Below, in pieces: positions 29,569-29,690 of a stretch of 29,690 bases of DNA (the first letter of the stretch is position 1; each line of letters begins with the position of its first letter). The notes below the pieces were generated by a model that saw only the letters and a program-made list of their open reading frames with translations, was not told where the DNA came from and did not search any database. Source of the DNA: DAOMOD01 sp964526035 (lineage in GTDB: Bacteria; Pseudomonadota; Gammaproteobacteria; Xanthomonadales; BPKI01); assembly GCA_964526035.1 (NCBI GenBank), contig CAZGKE010000027.1, positions 1 through 29,690 on the forward strand, written 5' to 3'. A program made the translations under genes and the position numbers.

Positions 29569-29690
29569 ATGAAATCGAACCATCACGTCCTTGCGCTGGC
29601 CCTTGCGGCCGGCCTTCTGTTTTCGGGCCTCGCCGCCGGCAAGCCGGAAATCGGCCAGGCCGCGCCCGACTTCACCGTCACCGACTGGGA
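29569..29690 (+). CDS. Thioredoxin-fold (AhpC/TSA) periplasmic protein, 5' end only
   Basis: The first 40 residues are visible: a signal peptide (MKSNHHVLALALAAGLLFSGLAAG, cut near residue 24) and KPEIGQAAPDFTVTDW, the start of a redoxin fold of the AhpC/TSA or thioredoxin family. The window ends before any active-site Cys. GAGGAG at 29556-29561 supports the ATG at 29569; an in-frame ATG at 29542 overlapping the DsbD stop as ATGA is possible. Pairs of a ScsB-like DsbD and a secreted thioredoxin-fold protein are common, so it is probably the reductase's client. Confidence 0.75.
   Translation, partial: MKSNHHVLALALAAGLLFSGLAAGKPEIGQAAPDFTVTDW

Overview
The window looks like chromosome from a high-GC gammaproteobacterium of the Xanthomonadales (Lysobacterales) group. 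The reasons are: a Clp/Vfr-type CRP regulator between trpC and speD; GTAG-ended stem-loop repeats of the SMAG kind; a proteobacterial dedicated-sortase two-component pair (PdsR/PdsS); and the gene order rpe - trpE - trpG - trpD - trpC - crp/vfr - speD - coq7, which matches the order I recall from Pseudomonas aeruginosa (rpe/gph/trpE and trpGDC/vfr/speD/coq7). I cannot name the genus from sequence alone.

Layout. 1-7217 (+): the 3' end of a lipase-like gene, then an envelope cluster made of an outer-membrane barrel (DUF1302), a periplasmic DUF1329 protein, a YCF48-like beta-propeller and an MMPL/RND exporter, closed by an intrinsic terminator. 7288-9079 (-): an EamA transporter and purC. 9180-10219 (+): a cytochrome c lipoprotein whose stop overlaps the start of rpe. 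10220-13706: pdsR and pdsS, each separated from its neighbours by paired arrays of 7-bp repeats. 13707-17684 (+): trpE, trpG, trpD and trpC. 17675-20679: clp (-), an 80-aa unknown (+), speD (+) and coq7 (-). 20676-21860 (-): a GlcF-like iron-sulfur protein overlapping coq7. 21953-22786 (+): rplM and rpsI. 22964-23037 (+): tRNA-Gln, followed by two identical 191-bp units that begin in the tRNA 3' end. 23583-24650 (+): a double cNMP-binding plus rhodanese protein. 24665-27185 (-): zapB-like, zapA, 6S RNA, ygfA, an EVE-domain gene and rpiA. 27467-29690 (+): a ScsB-like DsbD and the start of a thioredoxin-fold protein.

How they work together. Most of the window is housekeeping: tryptophan, purine, polyamine and ubiquinone synthesis, ribosomal proteins, pentose-phosphate enzymes and cell division. 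The accessory content that stands out is the four-gene envelope cluster (probably moving a hydrophobic molecule between membranes), the pdsRS pair with no sortase in view, and several kinds of non-coding repeat. The least explained structures are the 191-bp multi-hairpin units at tRNA-Gln and the inverted heptamer-array elements flanking pdsR and pdsS.
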